Below are positions 52,510-64,000 of a DNA stretch of 64,000 bases, piece by piece. Each line of letters starts with the position of its first letter. Position 1 is the first letter of the stretch. The stretch covers positions 3,487,625 to 3,551,624 of the forward strand of contig JAINUG010000020.1 in assembly GCA_029706075.1 (NCBI GenBank), read 5' to 3'. The translations under genes were made by a program, and so were the position numbers. Origin of the DNA: Aldrovandia affinis (lineage: Eukaryota; Chordata; Actinopteri; Notacanthiformes; Halosauridae). The notes under the pieces were generated by a model. It was not told the origin of the DNA. It saw only the letters and a list, made by a program, of their open reading frames with translations, and made no database searches.

Positions 52510-53756
52510 CACTACCAGTCAAAAGTTTTAGAACACCTCAATTTTTCCCGTTTTTATTGCAATTTACGCAGTTTAATGTTTCAATGTACTCTGAAATTAA
52601 AGCATAGAACAAATAAACAATTGGAGATAAAAAAGAAATCATGGAATCGTTTTGTTTAATAAAATGTAATCAAAACAATTTTGACTCATCACAGTAGCCA
52701 CCTTTTGCAGATATAACAGCCAAACACGCTCGTGGCATACCTTCTACAATGGAAATCAAATATTGTTCGGAAAGTCCTTCCCAACACTGTTGCAGGAGTT
52801 CCCACAAATGTGTTGCACTTGTAGGTTGCTTTACTTTCACCCTTCTGTCCAGTTCATCCCAAACCGGCTCGATGGGGTTTCAGTCTGAAGACTGTGCTGG
52901 CCATTCCATGATTTGAAGCCTACCGTCTTGTTCTTTTCTTCAAAGGTAGTCTGACATAGCCTGGAGGTATGTTTTGGGTCATTATCTTGCTGTAGGATGA
53001 ACCCCTGACCAACTAGGCGTAGACCAGAGGGTATTGCATGGCGCTGCAAAATGCTGTGTTAGCCCTTTTGGTTCAGGGTGCCAGTCACTCTGTGCAAGTC
53101 GCCGACTCTGGATCCAGCAAAAGAGCCCCAGACCATCACGCTTCCTTCTCCATGTTCGACAGTTGGTGTCACACACTGAGGAACCATCCTTTCACCTACT
53201 CGACGGTGTACAAATACCCTGTGTGATGAACCGAAGATTTCAAATTTTGATTAATTGGTCCATAAGACCTTCTTCTAGTCTTCAGTAGTCCACTGGCGGT
53301 GCTTCATGGCCCAGGCAAGCCTCCTTTTCTTATTTTGCCGTCTTAGTAATGGCTTTCTTACTGCCACTCGACCTGTCAAACCTGCCGCTCAAAGTCTTCT
53401 CTTCACAGTTGAAACTAAGACTTCCTTACTTCAACCAGTGTTAAGCTGTGCTTGAAGCTGTTGTCCTGTGAGCCGCCTATCACGCAAGCTGTTGACTCTC
53501 AGAAACTTGTCTTCTGATTTTGTTGTGGGTCTGCCAGACCTCTTCCTGTCAGAGTTTCCTCCAGTTTCCAAGTGCCTTTTGAAGTTATTATAAAACATTA
53601 TTTTTAAGTTTTTGGTAACCTAAACTTTTTTTTTTAACCTCTGGCAGTTTACCGCTTACCTTTGTACCATTTCAGGTTATTCACTGGACTTGAACTGCTT
53701 ACATTTCTGTAAAAACTGGAAAAATGGGGGTGTTCTAAAACTTTTGACCGGAAGTG
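52510..53756 (-). mobile_element. Tc1-like transposon (family D) in STK38 intron 1
   Basis: Ends CACTACCAGTCAAAAGTTTT and its reverse, with TA borders. - strand relics at 52837-53176 include LQQDNDPKHTSRLCQ and FILQ. Several frameshifts and a decayed N-terminal half (GGSVMVWG is not recoverable). Confidence 0.85.
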
Positions 53757-53810
53757 TAATGGCAGTCAAAAAAAAAAATTCACAGTATCCATTAAAAATG
53801 GGGGACATGG

Positions 53811-54005
53811 ACCCCAGAGTGGCACCACCGGTAAAGGCACTTGTTCTAAGTGCAGGTTGTCCACTGCAGCCTAGGTTCAAGCCCCGGCTGTACCAGCCCA
53901 GCTTTGGCCAGGAGTCCCATTCAGGATTGGCAGATTGGCTCTGTATGTGTCGGAACTCGCAGTACGGGGAGTAGTTTAACGAGAAGGGTACAACTAGCCT
54001 TAAAA
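53811..54005 (+). mobile_element. SINE-like repeat
   Basis: TGGCACCACCGGTAAAGGCA and CTAGGTTCAAGCCCCGGCTG (A/B-box like), ending in an A run. Confidence 0.6.
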
Positions 54006-57000
54006 AAAAAATTTTGCAATAAATTTGTGTGGGTAAAATTAAGATTTGCATGAATTATGAATTTCCTTTAACCGTGTTGCCAATCACAAGGCGAGAGATC
54101 AGATGTCTGCCAAGCAGCAGGGCGCATTTGTGTAATGCTCCAATGCCACAAAAGGGAAAACATCTGATTTGTTGCCGATCAACGGTTTGGGGCTGAATCA
54201 CTGTTCCTTCAGAACACCATGGCACATTGAACTCTCAATGATGCCTCCGAGATTGGCTGCTGACATGTTCAACAGCTGTAAGTGCTGGATTGAAGGAGCT
54301 GCTGGGGAACTGACGCAAAGCTGCTGGGGCTGCACCTTAGGCACAAAGTCTGTGTGACCAAATCCCAGGAAGAGCACTACTGTTATATCATTGAGTTTAC
54401 CTTGATGGCTTTAGTGAAACAGCATAATGAACTATATTTGGTAGACTTATGAAGTACGTACACAATACAAAATAGTTGCATAGCAACAATTGTTAAACAG
54501 CAGGGTGGGCAAAGCTCATTTTAGAACTTTTGTGAATAGTTTCACATTCAAAGACTTCAACAAGTGTGTTGTAAATTAATGGTTACCCTACATCATTCTG
54601 AATGGTCTGCCAGTGTAGCAACCTACTCAAGGCCACATAAATATCTAACCCTGAGACAGCTAACAATTAACTTAGTAAGTGACTCCAACAGGGAACCTAC
54701 ATTTTAACAGCAACAACAATCAGCATGCATTTAACCCGTTTTTCTGTTGTCCAAAAATTATGCCCATGTAATGGGTTGCAATTTAGCTCAATTATCTAGA
54801 CGGTCAATCGGTGGTCATTTAACCTCTAATCCGGTCTCAAGAACTTTGGGGATTTCAGCCTACTTTCTTTTTTAAAAGAGGTCATGGAGTTAATCACAAT
54901 TTACTGGGCTCTTTCATGAGGGCCTAACCGTTCTCCACGCTGCTATTTCTCCTTTCTGGTTCACCAAGCATGTCCTGGACAATCAGGAGAATACAGCGCC
55001 CTTGGTGTCACAGAGGAAGGCGGGGAATGAAAAAGCACAGCTCTCTTGGCACAGGTCTTCCAAAACCAAACTCATGATTTGTGGTCGGTAATGCTAGGCC
55101 GAGGGTATCTAATTATCCCTAAGTTTAGATGAAGCACAAAAAAAATACTGTGGAATGTTAAGCAGACTCCAGTATACTCCAATACTGCGGAATGTTCAGC
55201 GTTCCATGAAATGTAAAATGAAAAGCTTGGGGTATGACAGCATGTTCTCACCACTGGCATTAACCTTCACCTCTCCATGGCCAAGAAATTACTTTCAATA
55301 AAGGGTGTCCAAGATTCTCGGGGGAGGGTGGTTCAAGTTAAGCCTATTTTGACACTGTCTTCACAGCTTCCCTTCTATACAAGACCTGTCGAAGATGGAA
55401 CTGAAACTGCATTAACCCACAGGCTAAAATTAGTCTTTCAAAAACATGCTGTGGCTTGTCTTGTTTTTAAGACCAACCCTAAATTCAGGGAGCTGGTTTT
55501 GCCTGTAGCCTAACAACATATCCGTGCCAGGTTTGCAATATCAATATTATTATAACATAATATATAATATAACTATAAAGCCATGGTTGCATGATGTTTT
55601 CATGCATTCATCATTCAGAGTTCATAGTAATTGTCCAGACAATGCACTGCTAGTCCTTTGTATTTAAATGCATTGATACAGAAATTAAGGCAAGCAAATG
55701 CTAACATAAAATGGACAATTGTTAACAATTTGAAGGCCCAAAACAGGCAAATGTACAACTTTAGGGCAGAGCTTCCCAAATTTGGTGGTGGAACGCCCCT
55801 ATGCATGATGGTTTTGGTTAGAGCCAAAATAGCAATTACCTAACTGGAATGAACTGTTCATTGATCTCTAGTCTGAATTTGCCATCTGCTAATATCTGCC
55901 TTTAAAGTCTAATGTCAGGAAAATGTTATTGGGATCACTTCTAAGAAATCATTTTCCATACTGTGCTCTTTGGCAATTCATTTGAAAGGGGGGTTGTATC
56001 AAGTCAAGTATTAAGTAAGGTTGACAAGCTAGATAAATGACTGATTGATTGATTTATTGATTGAGTGACTGATTGAATGATTAATTGACAGATACAAACA
56101 AAAATGTTCTGGAATTGCAGAACCTTAAAGTTAACTGTTTAGCCTATAGGATAAGATGCATAACAATCTGTATATTTAATTTAACTGGCTACGTTGCTGG
56201 TTAACGTTAGATCTTTTTCCAAATAAAGCTAGATTCGCTGGCTAGGTCTCCAACGTCGTGCAGGATTTGTTTTTCGAGCTACCTATGCCGTCAATACCAT
56301 TCAACAGACACTAGCTGACTAGGTAGCTGCAGGCAAGAGACGGCTTTGTTCTGGGAGGCACAACTGCATGAACTACTATGGTTGATTGCTAGTTAGTGAG
56401 AGGGCGATATTAACCCTTGTTAGTTAGCAAGCTTGATAATTTTCCTACTATCATTAGGCAACTACATTTGCTACTGTAACATTAGACCTTTTCATACATG
56501 GCTGCCTAAACTGTGGATTAAGTTAGTTGCTGGCTAGCAAACATTACCTAGCCTGACGTTAACTTGGCCAACTCACTGGTTAGCATTAGTTCGCTTAACA
56601 CAACGCAATCGGAACAGCTAGTTAACCATGGATAACGTGTTAACGTTAGTTATTTTACAGTTAGCTATTTACAGTTAGCACAAGATAGCTAAACGATCAA
56701 TGATTAAGCTAGCGTTACCGTTGCCGACGTTGTTAGACAAACACGTTTTTAAATCCAGTTTTTTTTACTAGTTTGCCCGTTAACTAAGAAACTGATTTCA
56801 ACAATATGATATTGTTATTGTCAATGGTCAATTAAAAAAGTTATCCAACGTTAGCTATATGATCTGTATACACCATCTCTCACCGTTGGGGCCAAATGGC
56901 TGTTAAAAGAGTTAGCCCATCGTTTTACCCAAACACGTGTTTGCCGGTTGTCCTGACACCACAGCTATGAAGTGTTAGTTTTAATGTTATTTGCTCGGTA

Positions 57001-57010
57001 TTGTCCTTAC
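54006..57010 (-). other. STK38 intron 1, distal portion
   Basis: No gene or strong repeat. A possible hAT-like end lies near 55768 (CAGAGCTTCCCAAATTTGG). GCTAGC/TTAGC-rich sequence from about 56190 to 56900 is typical of teleost first introns. Open frames at 55277-55513 and 55615-55843 lack support. Confidence 0.45.
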
Positions 57011-57160
57011 CTCCGAGAGTTTGCCTCAATCGCAGCCAGTTGGCTCTCTCTTCCCTTTCGGTTTTGATGTGATGACGGCGTCCAGTACACTCCTAGCAGG
57101 CGTTACTAGAAGTAGAGGGGGTGTAACCATAGAGATAGGTACACCATCGAAAGATCAATG
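57011..57160 (-). other. stk38: Probable STK38 non-coding first exon and promoter
   Basis: On the - strand, CGGAG followed by GTAAGG gives a strong donor just below 57011. It is preceded by a G/C-richer stretch with pyrimidine and purine runs. The next acceptor would be GCAG just upstream of the ATG at 51776. The upper boundary is a guess. The flanking 56.2-57.0 kb is rich in TTAGCTAGC-type words, like the KCTD20 first intron. Confidence 0.4.
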
Positions 57161-58312
57161 CAGCACTGCAGTGCGCTTCGCATCATGTGGTATGGGCCAG
57201 TTTTTTTTTAACTTTGGAACTTGGAATTTGTCGTTTGGTTAGCGTGACAGGGTCATATCTGAGGAAAATAATTAAATAAATGTGAGTTATATTTCTTATT
57301 ATTATCCATAATAAAAATATTTTATTATTAATTATTCGAATTTAGATCAAGGTAATCCTGATCGTTATTGTGATGTTGATTGCTGTGTAGGCCTATGATA
57401 AGTCACTTCATTAATTTGAATGTTTTTGGTAATATTTAATGGGTTTTTTCATGCTAAATAAATTATCATTTATTTTCTTTAAGTAGCCTATTATTTAAAT
57501 GGTGTGTTTAACCACCTCTCAACTTTCCACTTTTCCGCCTACTTCAAGGGGGCAGCTCCAGCTCCCTAATTATGGGGCCAGCAAGCACATTACGGGGACT
57601 AATATTCCTTTAAGGTGTGCGTTGTTTGTTTTTCTTAACACCGCAGTAGTGCCCCGCTGGGCTCTGTAAAGCTTTCCCCATTTCCTCACTTAATCTTTAG
57701 TATAACGACAAAGCACTGGCATCAAAAAGCAGAAAAACTATAATAAAATATTTTCAATGAACTCTCACCTATTACTAGGAAACAGGGTCAAACAAAGCTG
57801 ATGATACAATTGCGGTTGAATGCTTTATCATTTAGTTTAGAGAGCTATGGCACCAGTTCAAAGATACATTACTGCCATCTAGTGTGTATGAGCGTGGATG
57901 AGCAATTCAGGTAAAATGGCTGCGACTTTATACTCAGAATGATGTGTATTTGACTGTGTTTAGATTCAATGAGCTTTTATATATAACTATTTAAGTATTT
58001 TCTCATATTATAAAATACAGCCTTTTACATTAAGCAAATATGTTATAAATTATTAATGAAAAGTTGCATTTACTGTGTATAAAACTACAACACAGATATG
58101 AACAGAAAACCTTTTTTTGTTGGGGGTGGACAAGGCTCCACTTCACATGGTTTCCCCATAAAAATAACTTTAAGACATCCATTCGTTGGTATCAGTTTAT
58201 TGAACCCATTACTTCTGTTGGGAATTAGTGAAAACATTGATGAATTTGCCCAAGCCCAGTCCCACTTTACAACAGCCACTTTTCCACATGGGGGCCATAG
58301 AACCAAGACATA
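57161..58312. other. Flank upstream of STK38
   Basis: AT-rich intergenic sequence with no gene. AAGGGGGCAGCTCC at about 57546 and TGCCATCTAGTG near 57873 are weak CTCF-like words. Confidence 0.4.
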
Positions 58313-58856
58313 CACTACCGGTCAAAAGTTTTAGAACACCCCCAATTAAGCAGTTCAAGTCCAGTGGATAACCTGAAATGGTACAAAGGTAAGCGGAAAA
58401 CTGCCAGAGGTTAAAAAAAATGTTTAGGTTACCAAAAACTGAAAAATAATGTAAAGTCCAGAGTTATTTAAAAAAAGGCCCTTTTCAGGGAACAAGTAAT
58501 GGGTTAACGTGGGTTAACAGTCACTCTGTGCAAGACTCTGGATCAAGCAAAAGAGCCCCAGACCATCACGCTTCCTCCTCCATGTTTGACAGTTGGTGTC
58601 ACACACTGAGGAACCATCCTTTCACCTACTCGACGGCCTACAAAAACCTTTCAAAATTTCAAGATTTCACATTTTGATTTATCGGTCCATAAGACCTTTT
58701 TCCAGCCTTCAGTAGTCCACTGGCGGTGCTTCATGGTCCTCTGGCAGTTTACCGCTTATCTTTGTACCATTTCAGATTATTCACTGGACTTGAACTGCTT
58801 ACATTTCAGTAAAAACTGGAAAATGGGGGATGTTCTAAAACTTTTGACTGGTAGTG
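58313..58856. mobile_element. Non-autonomous fold-back derivative of Tc1 family D
   Basis: Ends CACTACCGGTCAAAAGTTTT and its reverse, with TA borders. About 120 bp at each end are inverted copies of the right end of 52510-53756. The core keeps only a piece of the family D body. Confidence 0.85.
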
Positions 58857-59049
58857 TATATATTGTAATGGGGGTCAGCTAGCCTAGCTACGGAAATGCT
58901 AGCTGACCTCCATTGTACTTCAGGTATAGCATGCTAGGTGGCTAACAGTAACCTGGGAAACTGAACATGTTTCAGAGGCCCTTGCGGCCAGCTAAACGTA
59001 AGATTATTAGCTAACTATGTTAATAAATGTGTAAAGGTTCTAATGTAAA

Positions 59050-59286
59050 GAACCACATATGTCTGGAATGAAAGCCCCTTTTCCCCTGTTGCGAATGATG
59101 TGTGAATGTGTATATGTGCCGGCCAACCATCATTGTGGGTGAATGGGTTGCGAGTGTGCCCCGTGTGATTCTGTGCTTATGCTCTGTACTTCCCATGTGC
59201 TACACGCTTTATTTTAATAAAGAAGTAGTATTGCAATGGAAAAGCAAAGTCTCATGACTCTTGATTCTGTGGCGTCCACCGCTACA
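59050..59286 (+). repeat. Possible solo LTR, copy 2
   Basis: Contains TTTTAATAAAGAAGTAGTAT and ends CGTCCACCGCTACA, matching the 35570 copy over the last about 130 bp. The 5' limit is uncertain. Confidence 0.4.
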
Positions 59287-60035
59287 AAATATATCAGTTG
59301 CGATTTCTTTAAGACAACGAGGGAAGCTCGGCTTCCCCCATCATTTTTAGGGGGATCGGAAATTTTTATTTTAAATTTAAATACAACATTAATACATATT
59401 TTTACTCAATATATATTTTTAAAAATACCACAGATAGAGAGTGGCATTTCAATTCCATGGTATGACTGAAATGTTTTGTTTAAACCAGCACTATTTATCG
59501 CCTCAGGCCCTGGTGATCTCACTCCTGGACTACTGCAATTCCTTGCTGGCAGGTCTACCGGCCTGTGCCATCAAGCCACTGCAACTGGTCCAGAGAAACT
59601 CAAATAATACAGGAATAATGAGGAAATAATTCAAAACTATTGCCAATCTCACCTGTAACAGATGTCACTCTCCAAAAACTTCTGTGCCCAAGCTGCAAAT
59701 ATTGTAGCTATCTTCTATTGGACAGGGATGGAGACAGATCCTGATTGACGGAGGCATGTAAAAATCAAGGACTTAGAAGGCTCGAGCCTATATTGTCTAA
59801 CTAAATTCCCCAAAACCCATCACATTATTCCATTCAATACATTACATCCATATAAACCCAGAGACAACTGCTACCGGCCAAGCTACCACTCTCTCTGTGG
59901 TATTTTTAAAAATAGATATTAAGTAAAAATGTTTATTAATTTTGTATTTAGAAAATATTTCCCATCCCCCCAAAAAGTATAGGGGAAGCCGAGCTTCCCT
60001 CGTTGTCTTAAAGAAATCGCCACTGATATATAAGA
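59287..60035. mobile_element. MITE with long terminal repeats carrying a LINE scrap
   Basis: About 50-bp terminal repeats (GCGATTTCTTTAAGACAACG ... and its reverse) beginning CAGT and flanked by ATATAT-like sequence; possibly hAT. Its interior includes an L2-like fragment at 59499-59610. Confidence 0.75.
59499..59610 (+). mobile_element. LINE (L2-like) reverse-transcriptase fragment
   Basis: Encodes ALVISLLDYCNSLLAGLPAC and AIKPLQLVQ, a conserved block near the C-terminal end of non-LTR reverse transcriptases. Confidence 0.75.
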
Positions 60036-60052
60036 AATTAAGGGAACACTTA

Positions 60053-61349
60053 AATCACACATCGCGGATCTCGATGAACTAAATATTCAAGTTGAAAATC
60101 TTTATTGATTACATTGTGTACTTAGTCGAGAACAAGATGAAGTAAGAACGGTCAGTGGAAACCAAAATTAACCCATTGAGGGCTGGATTCAAAATCACAC
60201 CGAAAAATGTATATCACAGGCTGATCCAACTTGTGTGAATTTCATCATGACAACTCATAATGTGGCTCAGTAGTGTGTATGCCCCCCACGTGCCTGTATG
60301 CACTCCAGACAACGTCTGGGCATGCTCCTGATGAGACGGTGGATGGTGTCCTGGGGGATCTCCTCCCAGAACTGGATCAGGGCATCAGTGAGCTCCTGGA
60401 CAGTCTGTGGCGCTACTTGGCGGCGGCGGATTCACCGATACATAATGTCCCAGACGTGCTCAATTGGATTCAGGTCTGGGGAACGTGAGGGCCAGTCAAT
60501 GGCATCAATGCCTTCGTCATCCAGGAACTGCCACATGAGGCCAGGCATTGTCCTGCACCAGGAGGAACCCAGGGCCCACTGCACCAGCGTAAGGTCTGAC
60601 AATGGGTCTGAGGATTTCATCCTGGTACCTAACAGCAGTCAGGGTACCATTGGCTAGCACGTGAAGGTTTGTGCGGCCCTCCAAGGATATGCCTCCCCAG
60701 ACCATCACTGACCCACCCTCATGCCACCCTCATGGAGTCTGTTTCTGACAGTTTGGTCAGAAACATGCACACAAGTAGCCCGCTGGAAGTCATTTTGTAG
60801 GGCTCTGGCAGTGCTCCTCATGTTCCTCCTCGCACAAAGGAGCAGATGCCGGTCCCACCGCTGGGTTGTTGCCCTTCTACGGCCCTGTCCAGCTCTCCTC
60901 GTGTAATGGCCTGTCTCCCGGTATCTTCTCCACACTCTTGAGACTGTGCTGGGAGACACAGCAAACCTTCTTGCGGCGGCACGTATGGATGTGCCATCCT
61001 GGAGGAGCTGGACTACCTGTGCAACCTGAATGGGCTGCAGGTACCACCTCATGCTACCAGTAGTGACAAGGGCACTAGCAAAATGCAAAACTAGAGAAAA
61101 ATCAGTCCGGAAGGATAAGGAGAGAGAAATGGTCTGTGGCCACCACCTGCAAAACCATTTACTTTTTGGGGGTTGTCTTGCTGTTGCCTCTCCTGTCCAC
61201 CTGTTGTCACTTTCATTTGCACCAAAGCAGGTGAAATTGATTCACAATCGTTTACACTTCCTAACTGGACAGATCGATATCCCAGAAGTTTAATTGACTT
61301 GGTGTTATACTGTGATGATTGAGTGTTCCCTTAATTTATTTGAGCAGTG
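60053..61349 (-). mobile_element. Tc1/mariner-like transposon with internal deletion
   Basis: Right end CACTGCTCAAATAAATTAAG (read inward), followed by TA at 61350-61351. The outermost left end is missing, and AATTAAGGGAACACTT remains. The transposase is on the - strand in two open pieces, 60705-61088 and 60432-60708. Confidence 0.88.
60432..61088 (-). pseudogene. Transposase of the 60053 element, middle deleted
   Basis: The N-terminal part has [20 protein letters not shown] and [20 protein letters not shown]. After [13 protein letters not shown] it jumps to MVWGGISLEGRTNLHVLANG, so the segment with the first catalytic Asp is gone. Then LVQDNAWPHVAV and [14 protein letters not shown] follow. 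Confidence 0.88.
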
Positions 61350-61351
61350 TA

Positions 61352-61386
61352 TATATATATATATATATATATACAGTATATATATA
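61352..61386 (+). repeat. (TA)n microsatellite between two transposons
   Basis: Uninterrupted TA units then ACAGTATATATA, bridging the ends of two Tc1-like elements. Confidence 0.9.
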
Positions 61387-62481
61387 CAGCGCATCCGGAA
61401 AGTATTCACATCGCTTCACTTTTTCCACATTTTGTTATGTTACAGCCTTATTCCAAAATGGATTAAATTCATTTTTTTCTCAGAATTCTACACACAATAC
61501 TCCATAATGACAAAGTGAAAAACTTTTTTTAGAAATTTTTGCAAATGTATTAAAAATAAAAAACGAAAATATCACAGACCTTTATGGTAGTGGCTAGACG
61601 GAAGCTACTTCTGAGTGAAAGGCATATGACAGCCCACCTGGAGTTTGCCAAATGGTACTTAAAGGACTCTAAGAGCATCAGGAAAACGATTATCCGGTCT
61701 GATGAGACACAAATTGAACTTTTTGGCCTGAATGCCAAGTGCTACCATAAAGGTCTGATTGATGGAGTGCTGCAGAGATGTTTGTCCTTCTACCAGGTTC
61801 TCCCATCGCTGCAGAGGAACTCTGAAGCTCTCTTAGAGTGGCCATTGGGTTCTTGGTCACCTCCCTGACCATGGCCCTTCTTGCCCGGTTACTGAGTTTG
61901 GCCAGACGGCCAGCTCTAAGAAGAGTTGTGGTGGTTCCAAACTTATTCCATTTCACAATGATGGAGCCCACTGTTCTCCTGGGTGCTTTCAATGCTTTAG
62001 CAATGTTTTTATACCCTTCCCCAGATCTATGCCTCAACACAATTCTATCTCGGAGGTCTATGGAGAGTTCCTAGGACTTCATGGCTTGGTTTTTACTCTG
62101 ACATGCACTGTCAATCGTGGGACCTTATATAGACAGGTGTGTGCCTTTCCAAATCATGTCCAATCAATTGAATTTACCACAGCTGGACTCCAATGAAGTT
62201 CTAGACACATCTCAAAGATGATCAGTGGAAACAGGATGCACCTGAGCTCAATTTTGAGTGTCACAGCAAATGGTGTGAATACTTATGTACATGTGATATT
62301 TTCGTTTTTTATTTTTAATACATTTGCAAAAATTTCTAAAAAACGTTTTTCACTTTGTCATTATGGGGTATTGTGTGTAGAATTCTGAGAAAAAAATGAA
62401 TTTAATCCATTTTGGAATAAGGCTGTAACATAACAAAATGTGGAAAAAGTGAAGCGATGTGAATACTTTCCGGATGCACTG
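61387..62481. mobile_element. Tc1-like transposon with internal inversion
   Basis: Long (about 190 bp) inverted ends starting CAG[CT]GCATCCGGAAAGTATT, each bordered by TA. The + strand at 61584-61735 carries HLEFAKWYLKDSKSIRK and SDETQIELFGLN. The - strand at 61690-62040 carries the N-terminal YKNIAKALKAPRRTVGSIIV. The halves therefore face each other. Confidence 0.88.
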
Positions 62482-62501
62482 TATATATACACACACACAC
62501 A

Positions 62502-62921
62502 CCAATCAGCCACAACATTAAAACCACTGACAGGTGAAGTGAATAACATTGATCATCTCGTTACAATGGCACCTGTCAAGGGGTGGGATATATTAGGCAG
62601 CAAGTGAACAGTCAGTTCTTGAAGTTGATGTGTTGGAAGCAGGAAAAATGGGCAAGCGTAAAGGATCTGAGTGATTTTGACAAGGGCCAAATTGTGATGG
62701 CTAGACGACTGGGTAACAGCGTCTCCAAAACGGCAGGTCTTGTGGGGTGTTCCCGGTATGCAGTGGTTAGTACCTACCAAAAGTGGTCCAAGGAAGGACA
62801 ACCGGTGAACCGGCGACAGGGTCATGGGCGCCCAAGGCTCATTGATGCGCGCGGGGAGCGAAGGCTAGCCCGTCTGGTCCGATCCCACAGAAGAGCTACT
62901 GTAGCTGTAGTGTTTCGTTAG
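62502..62921 (+). mobile_element. 5' part of a Tc1-like transposon
   Basis: CACCAATCAGCCACAACATT terminal repeat, then an open frame with [20 protein letters not shown] and [20 protein letters not shown] (DNA-binding domain). It stops abruptly at about 62921. Confidence 0.85.
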
Positions 62922-63300
62922 GCAGGTGTATTCATTTGTGTCGTTAGTGAATGCAGAAGAGAGCTGTTGATGTCTAGTCTTGATCCCAGACTTTGCAATT
63001 GCCTTTGGAAATTATTGTTGGGGTGTGACAACATGAGGAATACAGCAGTGTCGATGCAAATTAAGCTGGCCGTCATAAGGCTCAGAAATTGAATATCAAT
63101 CAATCAGGAACATTGCAAAAACCCTGGGCATGCCCCAGTCAACAGTTTAGTTTATCATTAACAAGAAAAAAACAACTGGTGAACTCAATTATGTCAACAG
63201 ACCCGGTAGACCGAGGAAGACCACTGTAGTGGATGACCGGAGAATACTCTCTATGGTGAAGAAACCCCCCCTGACAACGGCCCAACAGATCAAAAACACT
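62922..63300 (+). mobile_element. Fragment of another Tc1-like transposase
   Basis: ACCGAGGAAGACCACTGTAG and GATGACCGGAGAATACTCTC resemble the [13 protein letters not shown] block of the 2366 element. Many stops. Confidence 0.7.
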
Positions 63301-63301
63301 C

Positions 63302-64000
63302 TGTCATGGTTCCACGTATTCATGCCATGTTTTATGTTTCATTCATGTCACGTTTCATTTCATGTCATGTCTTGATTCTGTTTTCATGTTACGTTTCTGT
63401 TCATAGTTAAGTCATACACTTTTCCATGTTCTTTCCGCAGATCTTGCATTCATGCTTTCTCTCTCTCTCTCTCGCTGTCGCTCACGTTTCCTTATTGTTT
63501 CCCCTCCTTGTCTGATTACTAATTTACTAACAATTAGATAGGTTTATTGTTTCTGCTAGCATGATTGGCAATTTAGTAACTCTAATTGCCAACGTGCTGG
63601 AGATTTACGAATTACTAACTTGCTAACCATGTGTATTCATGTTTCCTTTCGTTTCTAGTTCATGTCAATTTACTAATCTACTAATGCTAGGTCAGGATAG
63701 GATAATTACTAACAACGACTAATTATCTTGTTACCTTCTCACGCTCTCCTCAGCTGTTTTCTGTTTCGCTCTGTTCTCAAGCTAAGTGTCTGCACCTGTC
63801 TACACCTCCATATAAGCTCAGTGTTTTTGTCACGTCCTTGCGAAATTGTTGCCTATATTTCTATAGCACCTTTGAGCATTAACCAAGTCTGATTTCTTTG
63901 TTACGATCCAAGCCTGTTTTCTGACCATTGTTACTGCCTGCCGTTTTGTTACCACTGCCTGTTTAGACCACGAGTTTTTGCCTGCTGTCTTTTGTGCCTT
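63302..64000 (+). other. Possible LTR or other repeat running off the window
   Basis: Starts at the TGTCATGGTTCC boundary with Tc1 sequence. Contains a (CT)n tract near 63460 and a TATAAGCTCAG TATA-like word near 63812. Neither end nor coding sequence is available to confirm. Confidence 0.3.

Overview
The window is vertebrate nuclear DNA, most probably from a teleost fish. It has many small exons with consensus GT/AG junctions, long AT-rich introns, abundant Tc1-like transposon relics, tRNA-derived SINEs, hAT MITEs and other repeat types typical of ray-finned fish. I do not assign a species. No prokaryotic or organellar features are present.

Three protein-coding genes can be modelled exon by exon. 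(1) MTCH1, a mitochondrial outer-membrane carrier homologue, lies on the + strand. Its last ten coding exons occupy 562-8397 and its 5' exons lie before the window. (2) KCTD20, a BTB-domain protein, lies on the + strand at 14783-25291. It has a tiny predicted start exon, a 5.8 kb first intron and seven further coding exons. (3) STK38 (NDR1 kinase) lies on the - strand. It has thirteen coding exons from 51776 down to 34511 and a likely non-coding first exon near 57011-57160. KCTD20 and STK38 are convergent, as in the human 6p21 region; MTCH1 lies farther away in human.

Layout: 1-8.4 kb MTCH1, with Tc1-like copies in its introns; 8.4-14.6 kb MTCH1 3' end and intergenic DNA with a Tc1-like element carrying nested repeats; 14.6-25.3 kb KCTD20; 25.3-34.5 kb the two convergent 3' ends, separated mainly by one Tc1-like element that itself carries a hAT MITE; 34.5-57.2 kb STK38; 57.2-64 kb a transposon-dense flank with five or more Tc1-like elements, a MITE containing a LINE scrap, and the start of what may be an LTR.

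The three genes are not an operon or a pathway. MTCH1 acts at the mitochondrial outer membrane, KCTD20 is a cytoplasmic BTB protein linked to Akt signalling, and STK38 is an AGC kinase of the Hippo/MOB network. The most notable observations are a partial duplicate of the STK38 catalytic-loop exon carrying HRN instead of HRD with splice-like borders, an inverted SINE pair flanking one frame-preserving STK38 exon, a chimeric Tc1 element with mismatched ends, and two transposons that abut at one shared TA. No undescribed biological system was found beyond these.
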